A stretch of 15,784 bases of DNA from JAUWQU01 sp964605095 (GTDB lineage Bacteria > Planctomycetota > Phycisphaerae > SM23-33), in NCBI GenBank assembly GCA_964605095.1, contig CAZSBS010000103.1, forward strand, positions 1 to 15,784, given 5' to 3'. This document shows positions 15,331-15,784 of this stretch, piece after piece; position 1 is the first letter of the stretch; each line of letters opens with the position of its first letter. A program made the translations under genes and the position numbers. A model generated the notes under the pieces. It had not been told where the DNA came from. It ran no database searches and saw nothing but the letters and a program-made list of their open reading frames with translations.

Positions 15331-15488
15331 GTGGCAAATTGAGCCTCTCTCCAGGTCGGCCATACCCGCAATAGCCCCCGTCTGCGTTGTAACTGTTTAT
15401 ATTACAAGTTGTTAAAGGCTTACCTTTCTTGTCGAATTGATTCCTCTCGGCTATGAAGAAACTCATTTGTCTATGCGTCGCAGTGCCT
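15331..15488. other. Intergenic, nothing recognised
   Basis: A mixed, partly AT-rich stretch between the promoter of the gene pair and the possible relic next to dnaB. Open frames cross it but have low-complexity or frame-shadow character and no ribosome site. I see no RNA gene or repeat here. Confidence 0.35.
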
Positions 15489-15680
15489 TTAGGAGGGCCT
15501 TGCAGGCCATATTCTGTCCTGAGCCGTAGGCGGTTGGAGGGTGATCTCGAGCGCCTTGAGCTTGACGCTCTTGAGTTCGCTGAGCCTATCGTCGAGGTCC
15601 TCGTTGTCCTAGTGGTATTCGATGTCGATGTTGGCGACGTTCTTTGTGATCTTGCATAGGCGGGGGGCCGGGATGGCGGC
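15489..15680 (-). pseudogene. Possible decayed coding sequence downstream of dnaB
   Basis: One minus-strand frame reads ITKNVANIDIEYH, then a TAG (complement of 15609-15611), then DNEDLDDRLSELKSVKLKAL and ITLQPP, before a TAA at the complement of 15489-15491. The residue composition on both sides of the TAG is protein-like, which suggests a small gene broken by a nonsense change. I see no start codon or ribosome site and cannot name it. It may be chance. Confidence 0.22.
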
Positions 15681-15681
15681 C
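15666..15681 (-). terminator. Hairpin directly after the dnaB stop
   Basis: GGCCG (15666-15670) pairs with CGGCC (15677-15681) around a 6-nt loop, immediately next to the dnaB stop codon. On the minus strand it is followed by a C-run, not a T-run, so a terminator role is weakly supported. Confidence 0.25.
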
Positions 15682-15784
15682 TCACATCGCGTAGCTATCC
15701 GGCGCGGCGGACTCGAAGCGGGTGATGTCGTTGATGAAGCGCAGGTACACGGTGTCGGTGGGGCCGTTGCGCTGCTTGGCGACG
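15682..15784 (-). CDS. dnaB: Replicative DNA helicase, C-terminal end (partial)
   Basis: The last 33 residues of a minus-strand gene that continues beyond the window. They read VAKQRNGPTDTVYLRF, then INDITRFESAAPDSYAM and TGA (complement of 15682-15684). The AKQRNGPTGTV-x-L-x-F-x-x-x-x-TRFE pattern is the hallmark C-terminus of DnaB, the hexameric replicative helicase that unwinds DNA at the fork. Only one deviation from the core is seen: Asp where Gly is usual (GPTDTV). This marks the islet beside it as lying next to a conserved housekeeping gene. A phage-type DnaB homologue cannot be excluded from so short a piece. Confidence 0.85.
   Translation of the reverse strand, partial: VAKQRNGPTDTVYLRFINDITRFESAAPDSYAM

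Noticed and set aside
15296..15685. 129-codon minus-strand frame
   Set aside because: It is Ser/Arg/Thr low-complexity, overlaps the dnaB stop region and the promoter, and shows no family motif.
1..15784. CRISPR array, tRNA, rRNA or riboswitch
   Set aside because: No regularly spaced repeat series, cloverleaf or known conserved RNA core was seen when reading both strands. The only repeats are tandem 12-mers and inverted repeats.

Overview
The window is a stretch of a high-GC bacterial chromosome. A 60-base sample at 12181-12240 is 42/60 G+C. It carries two lower-GC segments: 60-base samples give 29/60 at 241-300 and 24/60 at 13981-14040. The gene types suggest an environmental, Gram-negative-type bacterium, and my best guess is a Planctomycetota-like genome. 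They include a lipoprotein peptide-binding protein, doubly fused Dpp-type transporter subunits, a caspase-like C25-type secreted protein, short repeat elements and a dnaB end. That placement is inference from gene style only.

Layout. (1) 1-1760: a COG4705/DUF347-type membrane protein gene bracketed by tandem 12-mer repeats in opposite orientation, followed by REP/MITE-like repeats that include a perfect 27-bp inverted repeat. (2) 1761-2029: a GC-rich intergenic stretch with small hairpins. (3) 2030-11277: four large co-oriented genes. The first is a large exported protein with a gingipain (C25)-like domain. The next three form a condensed oligopeptide ABC importer: an SBP_bac_5 lipoprotein with an extra C-terminal membrane anchor, a DppB-DppC fused permease, and a DppD-DppF fused ATPase. 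Spacing is 4 nt between the binding protein and the permease, and ATGA-type overlap between the permease and the ATPase. (4) 11278-11519: an AT-rich imperfect inverted-repeat element. (5) 11520-13244: a DUF885-family zinc peptidase, followed in the same frame, after its TGA, by a zinc-ribbon-like fragment. (6) 13377-about 15480: a low-GC islet on the minus strand, with its own promoter, a 62-aa basic protein and a 541-aa papain/C39-like protein of unknown role. (7) 15489-15680: possible decayed coding sequence. (8) 15682-15784: the C-terminus of the replicative helicase DnaB on the minus strand, cut by the window edge.

How the genes may work together. The exported C25-like protein may act on extracytoplasmic protein, the importer brings oligopeptides in, and the DUF885 peptidase (no signal peptide) could finish digestion in the cytoplasm. 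The minus-strand pair between the peptidase gene and dnaB looks acquired. It is the best candidate here for an undescribed system: a small basic protein paired with a predicted cysteine peptidase. The COG4705 gene also looks acquired, because its composition differs and its 3' end runs into the repeat.
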